64,000 bases of DNA from assembly GCA_018332375.1 (NCBI GenBank), contig BOPV01000001.1, positions 2,418,001 to 2,482,000 on the forward strand, read 5' to 3'. Positions 17,677 to 26,561 of the stretch are shown piece after piece. The position numbers were made by a program, and so were the translations under genes. Below the pieces are notes generated by a model. It did no database searches, had not been told where the DNA came from, and saw only the letters and a program-made list of their open reading frames with translations. Source of the DNA: Roseiterribacter gracilis. Its GTDB lineage: Bacteria > Pseudomonadota > Alphaproteobacteria > BOG-932 > Roseiterribacteraceae. Positions within the stretch are counted from its first letter, which is position 1, and every line of letters starts with the position of its first letter.

Positions 17677-18422
17677 ACAGTCCGATGTTCCACCGCGAAG
17701 CGCTGGCCGGCGATGCGCCGCTGTATCTCCAGCTCGCGCGGCATGTGCGCAAACTGATCGCCGACGGACAATTGCAGGTCGAACAGGCCTTGCCGGCCGA
17801 GCGCGAGCTGGCCGACCGGTTTGGCGTGTCGCGCGTCACGGTGCGCAAGGCGCTGCAGGAGCTGGTCGATGAAGGCCTGCTGCAGCAACGTGCGCGGGCC
17901 GGCACCTATGTCAGCCGTGGCGTGCATGTGGTGCAAGCTCTGTCGGCGCTGACCGGATTTACCGAAGACATGCGCTCGCGCGGTCTCGAACCCAGCTCGC
18001 AGTTTCTGCATCGCGGCGTCGCGACTGCGTCGCCCGAAGAAACCATGGCGCTGGGGCTGCAGCCGGGCGAGATGGTCAGCCGGCTGCACCGCGTGCGCCT
18101 GATCGACGGCACGCCGATCGCCATCGAGCACGCCACCATCGCAACGCGGTTTCTGCCCGATCCCGACGCGGTGCGCGGCTCGCTGTACGAAAAACTGCGC
18201 GCGCTGGGCAATGCACCGCACCGCGCGCTGCAACGCCTGTCGGCAATCGTGCTCGACGCCGAACAATCCAAAATTCTCGACGTGCCGGCCGGCACGCCTG
18301 CGCTGTCGATCGAACGACGCAGCTTTCTCAAAGACGGACGGCCGCTGGAGCTGATGCGGTCGCAATATCGCGGCGACGCCTATGACGTGATCGTCGAATT
18401 GAACCTGAACGAGACCAAGTGA
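17673..18422 (+). CDS. GntR/HutC-family transcriptional regulator
   Basis: The 249-residue product has an N-terminal winged helix (PLYLQLARHVRKLIADGQL, then LPAERELADRFGVSRVTVRK) and a C-terminal UTRA ligand domain from about residue 85 (TGFTEDMRSRGLEPSSQFLH through VELNLNETK). This is the NagQ/NagR/DasR architecture; such regulators bind phosphorylated amino sugars and repress amino-sugar genes. The ATG at 17673 overlaps the kinase stop. Being in the operon it probably autoregulates and controls kinase, deaminase and NagA, perhaps also the neighbouring transport genes. Confidence 0.9.
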   Translation: MNSPMFHREALAGDAPLYLQLARHVRKLIADGQLQVEQALPAERELADRFGVSRVTVRKALQELVDEGLLQQRARAGTYVSRGVHVVQALSALTGFTEDMRSRGLEPSSQFLHRGVATASPEETMALGLQPGEMVSRLHRVRLIDGTPIAIEHATIATRFLPDPDAVRGSLYEKLRALGNAPHRALQRLSAIVLDAEQSKILDVPAGTPALSIERRSFLKDGRPLELMRSQYRGDAYDVIVELNLNETK

Positions 18423-19447
18423 TGAGCAAGCTTCCGCAAATGGCCGTCGAAGCCGCCGAGTCAGGTGCAGCCGCGCGCCGCCAGATCGCGCGTTGTGGCG
18501 CCGGCTTTGCCCAACTGGGTGAGGCGCTGCGCAAGCTGCAACCCAAGCTGGTCGTGACTTGCGCGCGCGGCAGTTCGGATCACGCCGCCTATTACGGCAA
18601 ATATCTGATCGAAACCCAGCTGGGCCTACCGGTCGCGTCGATCGGCCCGTCGATCGCATCGCTCTACGACACCAAACTGCATCTCGAAGGTGCGTTGTTC
18701 GTCGTCGTGTCGCAATCCGGTCGCAGCCCCGACTTGCTGCGCCTGGTGGCAAGCGCGCGCGCCAGCGGCGCGCTGGTGGTCGGCTTCGTCAATGACGAGA
18801 CGTCGCCGCTGGCGACGAGCTGCGATTATTTCCTGCCGCTATGCGCCGGCCCCGAAATCAGCGTCGCGGCGACCAAGTCGTATTTGATGTCGGCCTTTGC
18901 GTTTCTGCAGCTAGTCGCGCATTGGAAAAACGACCGCGCGCTGCTGCACACCGTCACCGCGACGCCGCAGGCGCTCGACGATGCGACGCGCTGCGACTGG
19001 AGCGACGCGCTGGCGCGGCTGAACATGACGACCGGTCTCTATGTGATCGCGCGCGGACTCGGCAATGGTGCGGCGCTGGAGATGGCGCTCAAATGCAAAG
19101 AGACGAGCCGGCTTCACGCAGAAGCTTTCAGCGCCGCCGAAGTCATTCACGGACCGCTGGCGCTGGTCGGCCCTGAGTTTCCCGTGATCGCACTGACCCA
19201 AAACGACGCGACGTTGGACGCCAACCGCGCCGTGATCGAACGAATGGTGGCGTTGGGTGCCACCGTGCTCAGCACCGATCCCGTTGCGGGTACCATCGGC
19301 TTGCCGGTCGTTCCCGATCTGCCGCCCGAGATCGCGCCGCTGGGGCAGGTGTTGAGCTTCTATTTAGCGATTCACAAAGTCGCGCAGGCGCGCGGACTGA
19401 ATCCCGACGTGCCGCCGAATCTCAAGAAAGTGACGGAGACGGTTTGA
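18422..19447 (+). CDS. SIS-domain glucosamine-6-phosphate deaminase (NagB-II type)
   Basis: The 341-residue protein has two SIS (sugar isomerase) domains and no glutaminase domain, so it resembles the C-terminal half of GlmS. Motifs are VVTCARGSSDHAAYYGKYLI, VVVSQSGRSPDLLRLV, GPEISVAATKSYLMSAFAF and IARGLGNGAALEMALKCKET, with AEAFSAAEVIHGP as in GlmS/AgaS proteins. In this operon it should deaminate and isomerise glucosamine-6-phosphate to fructose-6-phosphate and ammonia, the NagB-II role known in Shewanella and other proteobacteria. I use ATG 18422, overlapping the GntR stop (TGATG); a GTG one codon earlier is also possible. Confidence 0.88.
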   Translation: MSKLPQMAVEAAESGAAARRQIARCGAGFAQLGEALRKLQPKLVVTCARGSSDHAAYYGKYLIETQLGLPVASIGPSIASLYDTKLHLEGALFVVVSQSGRSPDLLRLVASARASGALVVGFVNDETSPLATSCDYFLPLCAGPEISVAATKSYLMSAFAFLQLVAHWKNDRALLHTVTATPQALDDATRCDWSDALARLNMTTGLYVIARGLGNGAALEMALKCKETSRLHAEAFSAAEVIHGPLALVGPEFPVIALTQNDATLDANRAVIERMVALGATVLSTDPVAGTIGLPVVPDLPPEIAPLGQVLSFYLAIHKVAQARGLNPDVPPNLKKVTETV

Positions 19448-20550
19448 TGCGCCAGACCTTCACTGGTGCGCGCATCTTCACCGGCGATGCGATGCTCGAC
19501 GATCACGCGCTGGTGATCGACGGCGCGCAGATTCTGGACATCGTGCCCGCGCGCGACAGGCCCAACCTGCGCGACGGCATGCTGCTGGCGCCGGGCTTCA
19601 TCGACACGCAGGTCAATGGCGGCGGCGGCGTGCTGTTCAACCAGACGCCGACTGCGGCCGGCATTCGCGCAATCGCAACCGCACATCGCAAATTCGGCAC
19701 GACGACCTTGCTGCCGACCTTGATTACCGACACCGAAGCCAAAATGCAGGACGCGCTGCAGGCGGCGCGCGAAGCCGGCAGCGGCATTCATTTCGAAGGG
19801 CCGTTCATTTCGCTCGAACGGCGCGGCGTGCACGACGCGCGCTATGTCTGCCGGCCTGCGATCAACGACATCGAGTTTCTGTGCAGCCTGCCCGCGCAAC
19901 TGCCGCACGTGTTGATTTCCCTGGCACCCGAAATCGTCGAGCCCGCCGACATTGCGCGGCTGGCGGCGGCGGGCGTGATCGTCGCCGGCGCGCATTCGGC
20001 TGCCAGCTACGAACAGACGGTCGACGCGCTGGCGCGCGGCATGACCGGCTTCACGCATCTGTTCAACGCCATGCCGCCGATGGCCAATCGCGCGCCCGGC
20101 ATTGCAGCGGCTGCGCTCAGCGATCCAGCCAGCTGGTGCGGCATCATCGTCGACGGCGTGCACGTGCATCCCGCGATGCTGAAACTGGCGCTGGCCGCCA
20201 AGCCGCGCGGCAAGTTGTTTCTGGTCACCGATTCGATGCCGCCGCTTGGCACCGACGCGACCAGCTTCGAACTGTACGGCCAGATGATTCACCGGCGCGA
20301 CGGCAAGCTTGTCACCGACGACGGCACGTTGGCTGGCGCCGACCTGGATATGTCGCAGGCGGTGCGCAATACGATGTCGCTGCTGGGGCTTGGGCTCGAC
20401 GAAGCGTTGCGCATGGCGGCGCTCTATCCGGCGCAATTCATGGGCATGCGCGATCGCGGCCGATTGGCCCCGGGCCTGCGCGCGGATCTGGTTCTACTCG
20501 ACGACGCGTTGCAGGTGCATGGAACCTGGATTGGCGGGCAATCCAACTAA
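19447..20550 (+). CDS. nagA: N-acetylglucosamine-6-phosphate deacetylase
   Basis: The 367-residue amidohydrolase removes acetate from GlcNAc-6-phosphate. It has LAPGFIDTQVNGGGGVLFN near residue 50, FEGPFISLERRG with the metal-binding glutamate, GAHSAASYEQTVDAL and TGFTHLFNAMPP with metal histidines, and LVTDSMPPLGTD with the catalytic aspartate. Length is normal. ATG 19447 overlaps the previous stop as TGATG; a TTG one codon earlier is less likely. It completes the kinase-NagA-deaminase route to fructose-6-phosphate. Confidence 0.95.
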   Translation: MRQTFTGARIFTGDAMLDDHALVIDGAQILDIVPARDRPNLRDGMLLAPGFIDTQVNGGGGVLFNQTPTAAGIRAIATAHRKFGTTTLLPTLITDTEAKMQDALQAAREAGSGIHFEGPFISLERRGVHDARYVCRPAINDIEFLCSLPAQLPHVLISLAPEIVEPADIARLAAAGVIVAGAHSAASYEQTVDALARGMTGFTHLFNAMPPMANRAPGIAAAALSDPASWCGIIVDGVHVHPAMLKLALAAKPRGKLFLVTDSMPPLGTDATSFELYGQMIHRRDGKLVTDDGTLAGADLDMSQAVRNTMSLLGLGLDEALRMAALYPAQFMGMRDRGRLAPGLRADLVLLDDALQVHGTWIGGQSN

Positions 20551-20569
20551 CTCCCGCCGGGGGAGTTTC

Positions 20570-21040
20570 GTGGGCAAGCAGCATCACTACGCAGTCGCGG
20601 TCGAATGGACCGGCAATCGCGGTACCGGCACAAGCGGCTATCGGAAGTATGGGCGCGATCATCGCATCAGCGCCGACGGCAACCCCGACATTCCGGGCTC
20701 GTCGGATCCGAGTTTTCTCGGTGACCCGGCGCGCTGGAATCCGGAAGAGCTACTGCTGGCGTCAGCCGCTGCGTGTCACAAACTTTGGTATCTGCATCTG
20801 TGCGCCGATGCGGGCGTGATCGTCACTGCCTATCGCGACGAAGCGATCGCGACGATGGAAGAAGACAAAGACAGCGGCGGCCGTTTCACCAGCGCCACCT
20901 TGCGTCCGCACGTGACGATCGCAGCCGGCAGCGACGCCGCGTTGGCGATGCGGCTGCATCACGACGCCAACCGCAAATGCTACGTCGCGAATTCGGTCAA
21001 CTTTCCGATCCATCACGAACCGGTGATCGAGACCGCATAA
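20570..21040 (+). CDS. OsmC-family protein
   Basis: The 156-residue protein has the OsmC fold features: HYAVAVEWTGNRGTGTSGYR at the start, PEELLLASAAACHKLWYLHL containing one peroxidatic-type cysteine, and NRKCYVANSVNFPI with the second. OsmC/Ohr proteins are thiol peroxidases that reduce organic hydroperoxides. The start is GTG 20570, preceded by GGGGGAG four bases away. It follows nagA by 19 bases and ends at a strong terminator, so it is the last gene of the amino-sugar operon. Why an OsmC protein belongs there is not clear. Confidence 0.85.
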   Translation: MGKQHHYAVAVEWTGNRGTGTSGYRKYGRDHRISADGNPDIPGSSDPSFLGDPARWNPEELLLASAAACHKLWYLHLCADAGVIVTAYRDEAIATMEEDKDSGGRFTSATLRPHVTIAAGSDAALAMRLHHDANRKCYVANSVNFPIHHEPVIETA

Positions 21041-21046
21041 AAGAAA

Positions 21047-21071
21047 ACGGCCCGGGAAAATCCCGGGCCGT
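21047..21071. terminator. Rho-independent terminator between OsmC and TonB receptor genes
   Basis: The perfect stem ACGGCCCGGGA/TCCCGGGCCGT has a short AAA-type loop. Reading leftward it is followed by TTTTCTTTT, so it is strongest for the TonB receptor transcript; it can also end the rightward operon. Confidence 0.85.
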
Positions 21072-21094
21072 GAAGTTGGGAGGAAGTTCGTAGG

Positions 21095-23692
21095 TTAGAA
21101 ATTGTACCGGACGCCACCGAAGAAGCGGCGGCCGTTCTCGAAGGCTGCGTACGGCGCGCTGGGCGTGCCGGCATACTGGTACTGGAGTTCGTCCAGCAGG
21201 TTCTGCGCCTGGAAGGTGAGCTGGATCTGCGGCGTCACTTTGAAGGCGATCGATGCGTCGAGCTGGTTGTACTCGTCGTTGAACACCGGCGTCGCACGGT
21301 CGATCGCGCGGAAGTACTTGGTGCGATAGCCGTAGGTGATGCGCGCGCTGACCCAATCGTTTTCGTAGTACGGCGTCAGGTTGAACGAGTGCCGCGAGTT
21401 GAACGGCAGCGGCGTCACGCCATCCGACGAAGCATACGAGAAGGTGTAGTTGGCCTGGATGCCGAACCCGTTCCAGATCTGGTTCTGGTAGGTGACTTCA
21501 AAGCCCTTGATCGACGCAGCACCACCATTGCGGGGACGCGACACTTGGAACGTCTCGAGCCGGTTCGTGTCGGTGTTGAATACGGTTTCCGGCGCGCTGG
21601 CGCGGAAGATGTACGACTCGATGTCTTTGTAAAAGGCGTTGGCCGAGACCAGACCTTCCTTGCCGAGATAATATTCGGCCGAGATATCGAAGTTGTTGGC
21701 GCGGTACGGGTCGAGATTCGGGTTGCCGCCGTCACCGGTGCGCACCGTGTTGGTGGTGATCACCGACGCCGACAGATCGGCGTAGTTGGCGCGCGCCATC
21801 ACGCGTGACGCGGCGAAGCGGATGACGACATCCTTGGTCGCGTCGAAGGCGATGTTCACGCTGGGCAGATAGTCATTGTAGGTCTTGTTGAACACGACCG
21901 AACGCACGGTGGCGCTGCTGGTCGGGATCGCATTTCCCGTAATGTCCTGCTTGCCGCTGCTGGTCTGTTCGGTGTGCACAAAGCGCAGACCGAAATTGCC
22001 GCGGAAATTGCCGCCGTCGAAATTGAGCTGGCCATAGGCGGCCGAAATCTTTTCTTCGACTGCGAACTGTTCCGGCAGGAACGGCAGGTAGGTCGCATTG
22101 GAAGCGCCGAGCTGATTTTCCAGCCTGCTCTTGTCGGCCGTCGCCCATTGCGTGATCGATGGTGACAGACCGAGGCCGTCACCGAAACCGCTCGGCGTCA
22201 CGCCGCCGAGCAGATTCGCCAGCGGCGTGTTGCCGGCGGGAACGCTGATCAACTGCGCGTCGCGCGTCGTCTTGTGATCGCGGTATTTGCCGCCGATCTG
22301 GAACGAGTTGAACACGCCCAGACCCGACAGATCGTGTTTGAAGTCGAGCTGGCCATATTGTTCTTCGTCGGTGGTCGGTTCGCGACGCAACTGCGCGAAG
22401 GTCATGGCGCTGCCGACCGGGCTGGTATTGTCGCGCGTGGCGCCGGTTACGCTGGCGATGCGGCCGGGCGCACCGCTGATGTCGTAGCTATAGCCCTGCG
22501 CGTTCTCGAACTCGCCGAAATATTGCTGCTGCGTGCCGCCGGTAGCGCGCGTCGTGCCGCCCTGTGCGGTCAGCTTCCAGCGGTCGCCCAGGTAATCGCC
22601 TTTGAGATCGACGGCGTAGGTTTCGACCGACGATTTGCGCGAGATCGCGTCGAGCAAAACGTCGCCACGGCCCGGTGCGATCGTGGCGCCGGTGATGAGA
22701 CCGTTATTGACCGTCGCCGCCGTGACGCCGCCTGGCGACATGGCGCTGCCGATGCCGTTAAAGAAATAGTGGCTCTGGTTGTAGTTGTCGTAGTTGGCTT
22801 TGACGTAGAGGCCGGTGAGATTCAGTTCGAGACGGTCGTTCGGACGCGCCTGCAAACCGATCGTGCCGCCGTCGCGCGTACGTTCCTGCTGGAACAGGCC
22901 CGACGAAATCGCATTGGGGAAACGCAGCGTCGCCGGATTGTTGGTGCCGAGCGGCGCAGTCGGGAAACCGGCATCAGCCGCGTTCGGATAGCCGAAGGTT
23001 TCGAACCCGTCGCGCTGCAGATATTCCTGCTGGTGTAACGCCGAAAGAATGATGCCCCATTTGTCGCTGGGATCTTTGTAGCCGAAGAAGCCCGAGACGT
23101 TGGGCGAGGCTTTGCCGCGACGGTCGTTGTACGCAACTTCCGCCGACGCGCCGAGCGAGATCGGCTTCGACAGATCGAGCGGGCGACGCGTTTCGAGAAT
23201 GACGGTGCCGCCGACGCTGCCTTCGTCGAGGCGTGCTTCGGGCGACTTGTAGACCTGCAGGCGGCCGACAATTTCCGGTGCCAGCAAGGTGTAGTTGAAG
23301 GTGCGGCCAGGTGAATCGAGAATGAACCAGTCGGCCGACGCGACGGTCTGGCCGTTCAGCAAGGTGCGGTTCAGCGCCGGGTCGGTGCCGCGGATCGAGA
23401 CGCGTTCGCCCTGACCGAAGTCGCGGTCGACGGTGACGCCGGGCACGTGCGACAGCGATTCAGCGACGTTCTTGTCGGGGAACTTGCCGATGTCTTCGGC
23501 AGTGATCGCGTCGACGATCGCGTTGGCGCTGCGCTTGGTCGCAACCGATTGCTGCAAGCTGGCACGGATGCCGGTGACCACGATTTCTTCGGGCGCACTT
23601 TGCGTAGCAACTTGCGCTCGGGCCACATCGGCCAGCAGCAGCACGGCGACCGCACTGACGGTGCTGTGCAGGAGCAACCTGTTCAAACCCAT
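21095..23692 (-). CDS. TonB-dependent outer-membrane receptor, likely for GlcNAc oligosaccharides
   Basis: The 865-residue receptor starts at ATG 23690-23692, placed nine bases after AGGGAG, with signal peptide MGLNRLLLHSTVSAVAVLLL ending ADVARA-Q. The TonB box region reads EEIVVTGIRASLQQSVATKR, then the plug domain (AITAEDIGKFPDKNVAESLS; VSIRGTDPALNRTLLNGQTV; LDEGSVGGTVILETRRPL). The rest is a 22-strand barrel ending FFGGVRYNF with the C-terminal aromatic residue expected for outer-membrane insertion. This is the alphaproteobacterial 'IR-x-SLQ' subfamily often found in carbohydrate loci. Opposite the kinase/nagA operon, it probably imports chito-oligosaccharides or GlcNAc. Substrate is inferred from context. 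Confidence 0.9.
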   Translation of the reverse strand: MGLNRLLLHSTVSAVAVLLLADVARAQVATQSAPEEIVVTGIRASLQQSVATKRSANAIVDAITAEDIGKFPDKNVAESLSHVPGVTVDRDFGQGERVSIRGTDPALNRTLLNGQTVASADWFILDSPGRTFNYTLLAPEIVGRLQVYKSPEARLDEGSVGGTVILETRRPLDLSKPISLGASAEVAYNDRRGKASPNVSGFFGYKDPSDKWGIILSALHQQEYLQRDGFETFGYPNAADAGFPTAPLGTNNPATLRFPNAISSGLFQQERTRDGGTIGLQARPNDRLELNLTGLYVKANYDNYNQSHYFFNGIGSAMSPGGVTAATVNNGLITGATIAPGRGDVLLDAISRKSSVETYAVDLKGDYLGDRWKLTAQGGTTRATGGTQQQYFGEFENAQGYSYDISGAPGRIASVTGATRDNTSPVGSAMTFAQLRREPTTDEEQYGQLDFKHDLSGLGVFNSFQIGGKYRDHKTTRDAQLISVPAGNTPLANLLGGVTPSGFGDGLGLSPSITQWATADKSRLENQLGASNATYLPFLPEQFAVEEKISAAYGQLNFDGGNFRGNFGLRFVHTEQTSSGKQDITGNAIPTSSATVRSVVFNKTYNDYLPSVNIAFDATKDVVIRFAASRVMARANYADLSASVITTNTVRTGDGGNPNLDPYRANNFDISAEYYLGKEGLVSANAFYKDIESYIFRASAPETVFNTDTNRLETFQVSRPRNGGAASIKGFEVTYQNQIWNGFGIQANYTFSYASSDGVTPLPFNSRHSFNLTPYYENDWVSARITYGYRTKYFRAIDRATPVFNDEYNQLDASIAFKVTPQIQLTFQAQNLLDELQYQYAGTPSAPYAAFENGRRFFGGVRYNF

Positions 23693-23828
23693 ATCCGCCA
23701 TCTCCCTGTTCTTAATTCCCTGGGCAGCGCATCGACCGCTGCGCTCCCAGCGCCGGCGATTCGAATCGCAGACGGAAACCCGACTGCGCGGGGGCCATGG
23801 AAAGCTCTCCAGGAAACGGCGAAAGGCG

Positions 23829-23851
23829 AATTCCGGCAAAAAGCCGGAATT
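23829..23851 (-). terminator. Hairpin terminator after the dCache gene
   Basis: A perfect nine-base stem AATTCCGGC/GCCGGAATT with a five-base loop lies 24 bases after the dCache stop. There is only a short pyrimidine run after it. It may separate that transcript from the TonB receptor gene, whose own promoter would lie in 23693-23828. Confidence 0.5.
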
Positions 23852-23874
23852 GACAGAAAGGACGCGGCCGAAAC

Positions 23875-25299
23875 CTACGCCGCTTGCCGCAAATGCGCCT
23901 TGAGTTGTGACAGTGCGGCTTCGAGCGCGGCGCGTTCGCGCGCCGGGTCGGGACAGTTGCGCAATACATATTCAGCCGTGCGCACGACGTCGCGCCAACG
24001 CGGGTTGCGCGGCAAGGTTTCGACCAGGAAGTACTTGTCCATGGTCCGCGTCTGCAGCGAGGACCGGTCCATATAGACGCGCCACAGACCGCTTTCCTCT
24101 GCCAGCTCGACTTTTCCTTTGCCCTTGCTGCGTTGCCAGCAATCGAGCGCCAGCACCATCACTTCGACGATGCAGCGGCGATAGCCGTCATCGAGATCCA
24201 ACGGATGGGGCGGATGTTCGTTGGCGTCGGCCGCGTCGATGTCCTGCGGATCGGGCTCGTTCGCGACCGCGCCATTCGAAACCGTCAGCGGATGGACCAG
24301 CGCCACCGGCCGGGGCGCAGCCGGCGTCTGCCTATACATAAGGAGTCGTACGCTGGCCGCGGTGGCGAGCAGGCCGAACAACGCCAACGCCCATACATAC
24401 AGCCACGCCGTACCGGCCAATTGGCTGCGATCGGCGAGAACCGCGTATTTCCAACCGGTTTCGGGCACCGCGTACGGACCGTAGCTGCGCTCACCACGCG
24501 CCACTTGCGTCGGCGCGATCGGCGTTCCCTGCGCGTCGAGCAAATGAAAGCGCAAACCCGGCCGTTGCAACGCGGTCAAACGCTGTTCGAGATTCGCCAT
24601 CGGCAGACGGAAGGCGACGACGCCTTCGACCGTGCCGTGCCGCACCACCGGACGCGCCAGCAGAACGCCGAAACTGTCGTCGAGCCGCTTCAAGCCCGAC
24701 ACGACCAGGATCTGGTTCGGATCGGTCGATTGCTGCAGCCGCGCCATCACTTCGCGAAACACTTCGGCGAGCGGCGTTTCGCGTTGGCGCGCAGCCGCGA
24801 GATCGGTGGCAAAGGCGCTGTCTTTGCGCAGGGAATAGACGACGCGCCCAACCCGATCGATCAGATAGAGATCGTCGAACAGGCTGGTCTCGATCATCGC
24901 CTGAAAGCTGGGATGAAACCGCTCATGCACGTTGGCGTAGGGCGGCAGCACCGACGGCATGTCCTGCGGCTGGATCTGATTCTGGACATAGACCTGGCGC
25001 AGCAACGCGGCAGCGCGTTCGGGGTCGGGCGAGATCTGGCCGAAGGCCGGCGCGAATCCGTAATACCGGCCGATCGAGTAGCCGATGAAACTGGTGCTGG
25101 CGAAGGCCGCGCTCTGCGACTTGGCGAACTCGACCAAGGTACCGAGATCATGTTCTGCCGAAGAACGGGCGAACTCGATCTGGAATTGAGTCTTGCTCTC
25201 GATAGTATCGGCAAGCAGAAGCAACGCCGCCACAAAGGCAGCGATCAATGGCAGCAGGTAAGCTGCCCCATTATTGCGTAGCGCTTGAACCCAGCGCAC
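23875..25299 (-). CDS. Orphan dCache-type membrane sensor without a known output domain
   Basis: The 474-residue protein has one membrane helix at 11-30, a periplasmic region to about 295, and a second helix at 296-319. The periplasmic part contains SFQAMIETSLFDDLYLIDRV followed by GRVVYSLRKDSAFATDL, and later RSYGPYAVPETGWKYAVLAD. These are the patterns of double-Cache ligand domains in chemoreceptors and cyclases. The cytoplasmic end (320-474) has a proline-rich linker then about 115 residues (DDGYRRCIVEVMVLALDCWQ...) that match no kinase, methyl-accepting, cyclase, GGDEF or EAL domain I know. The start is GTG 25297-25299 with GGGGAG upstream. It lies between the TonB receptor and nagZ, so sensing GlcNAc compounds is a reasonable guess. 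Confidence 0.6.
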   Translation of the reverse strand: MRWVQALRNNGAAYLLPLIAAFVAALLLLADTIESKTQFQIEFARSSAEHDLGTLVEFAKSQSAAFASTSFIGYSIGRYYGFAPAFGQISPDPERAAALLRQVYVQNQIQPQDMPSVLPPYANVHERFHPSFQAMIETSLFDDLYLIDRVGRVVYSLRKDSAFATDLAAARQRETPLAEVFREVMARLQQSTDPNQILVVSGLKRLDDSFGVLLARPVVRHGTVEGVVAFRLPMANLEQRLTALQRPGLRFHLLDAQGTPIAPTQVARGERSYGPYAVPETGWKYAVLADRSQLAGTAWLYVWALALFGLLATAASVRLLMYRQTPAAPRPVALVHPLTVSNGAVANEPDPQDIDAADANEHPPHPLDLDDGYRRCIVEVMVLALDCWQRSKGKGKVELAEESGLWRVYMDRSSLQTRTMDKYFLVETLPRNPRWRDVVRTAEYVLRNCPDPARERAALEAALSQLKAHLRQAA

Positions 25300-25388
25300 G
25301 TCTGCTCCCCTGCCACATTGCGCGTCTCGTCTTTTGTTTTGACGATTTTGCCGTCGGTTTATTTGGCCGCGGCTGCGCGTTTCCCTGA

Positions 25389-25397
25389 GACCATACC
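25389..25397. promoter_or_regulatory. Possible shared operator motif upstream of nagZ
   Basis: GACCATACC here is the reverse complement of GGTATGGTC at 16779-16787 before the amino-sugar operon. It lies 66 bases before the nagZ start in the gap between divergent transcripts. A nine-base match in 64 kb can occur by chance, so this is only a hint of common GntR control. Confidence 0.25.
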
Positions 25398-25462
25398 GTC
25401 AAGTTCGTTCAACCGACAAGCGAGCCTTGATCGCAGAAGCGCGATCCAGAAGCTCTGTTGCC

Positions 25463-26467
25463 ATGGGAACAACACCACTCGCAGTCGTCTTCGGCACGCC
25501 TGGCACGGTCCTGACGCAGGACCAGTTCGACTTCTTTCGCGATGCCGATCCGCTGGGTCTGATTCTGTTCAGCCGCAACTGCGAGAGCCCCGACCAGCTC
25601 AAGCGACTCTGCGCTCGTTTCCGCGAAGCCGTGGGCCGGGACGCGCCGATTCTGATCGACCATGAAGGCGGCCAGCATCAGCGCATGGACCCGCCGGTCT
25701 GGCCGGCGTTCCCGGCTCCTGCCGCGTTCGGCCGCCTCTATGCGCGCGACCCCGCGCTTGCGCTCGAGCTGGTGCGATTGAACGGCAATGCGATCGGAAA
25801 CCTGCTGCGCGAGCACGGCGTCACGGTCGATTGCGCACCGCTGCTGGACTTGCCGGTTGCAGGTGCCGATCCGGTGATCGGCGAACGCGCCTTCGGTTCG
25901 ACGCCGGCGCAAGTGATCGCAATGGGCCGCGCCTTCGTCGACGGCATGCGCGCAGCGGGTGTCACGCCGGTGATCAAACATATTCCCGGCCACGGGCGCG
26001 CAACGGTCGATAGTCACAAACAGCTTCCGACCGTCGACACGCCGCTCGACGAACTCGACCGCACCGATTTCGCACCGTTCCGTGCGCTGGCCGACGCGCC
26101 GTGGGGCATGGTCGCACACATCGTCTATCCCGCGATCGATCCGCTGCGCCCCGCTTCGACGTCAAAACCGGTGGTCGAAACCCTGATTCGCAAGCGGCTC
26201 GGTTTCAGTGGCGTGCTGATTTCCGATTGTATCTACATGGACGCGCTGCAAGGCGATCTGGCGCAACGTTGCAGCGACGTGCTGGCGTCGGGCATGGATA
26301 TCGCGCTGTCGAGCCATGGCGACGTTACCGACTGGACCAAGATCGCGGCCGCTGCACGTCCATTGACCCACGACGCGCAGCGACGCCTCGCACGGCGCGA
26401 AATTGCGGTCGAAACCGTCGATGTTGACTCTGCGGTGCAGGCGATTACGCGGCAACTTGCGGCGTGA
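25463..26467 (+). CDS. nagZ: Beta-N-acetylhexosaminidase, GH3 (NagZ type)
   Basis: The 334-residue enzyme has the NagZ blocks IDHEGGQHQRM (66-75), DCAPLLDLPVAG (123-134), IGERAFGSTPAQV (139-151) and KHIPGHGRATVDSH (172-185), the last carrying the Asp/His general acid-base pair special to NagZ. ISDC at 253-256 contains the predicted nucleophile Asp255; most family members read SDD there, and DQEGGxVxR is usual where this one has DHEGGQHQR. No signal peptide is present, so it works in the cytoplasm. NagZ splits GlcNAc from muropeptides and also from chitobiose. Its place directly before an ABC transporter suggests it degrades the imported oligosaccharide. Confidence 0.88.
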   Translation: MGTTPLAVVFGTPGTVLTQDQFDFFRDADPLGLILFSRNCESPDQLKRLCARFREAVGRDAPILIDHEGGQHQRMDPPVWPAFPAPAAFGRLYARDPALALELVRLNGNAIGNLLREHGVTVDCAPLLDLPVAGADPVIGERAFGSTPAQVIAMGRAFVDGMRAAGVTPVIKHIPGHGRATVDSHKQLPTVDTPLDELDRTDFAPFRALADAPWGMVAHIVYPAIDPLRPASTSKPVVETLIRKRLGFSGVLISDCIYMDALQGDLAQRCSDVLASGMDIALSSHGDVTDWTKIAAAARPLTHDAQRRLARREIAVETVDVDSAVQAITRQLAA

Positions 26468-26561
26468 AACCGCCAAAAGAAACCGTTGGAACGGCAGCGG
26501 TGACGAAATCAACGAGTTTACGACTAGCGGGCAGCAGGCCGGACTTGGGACAGTGCGCATC

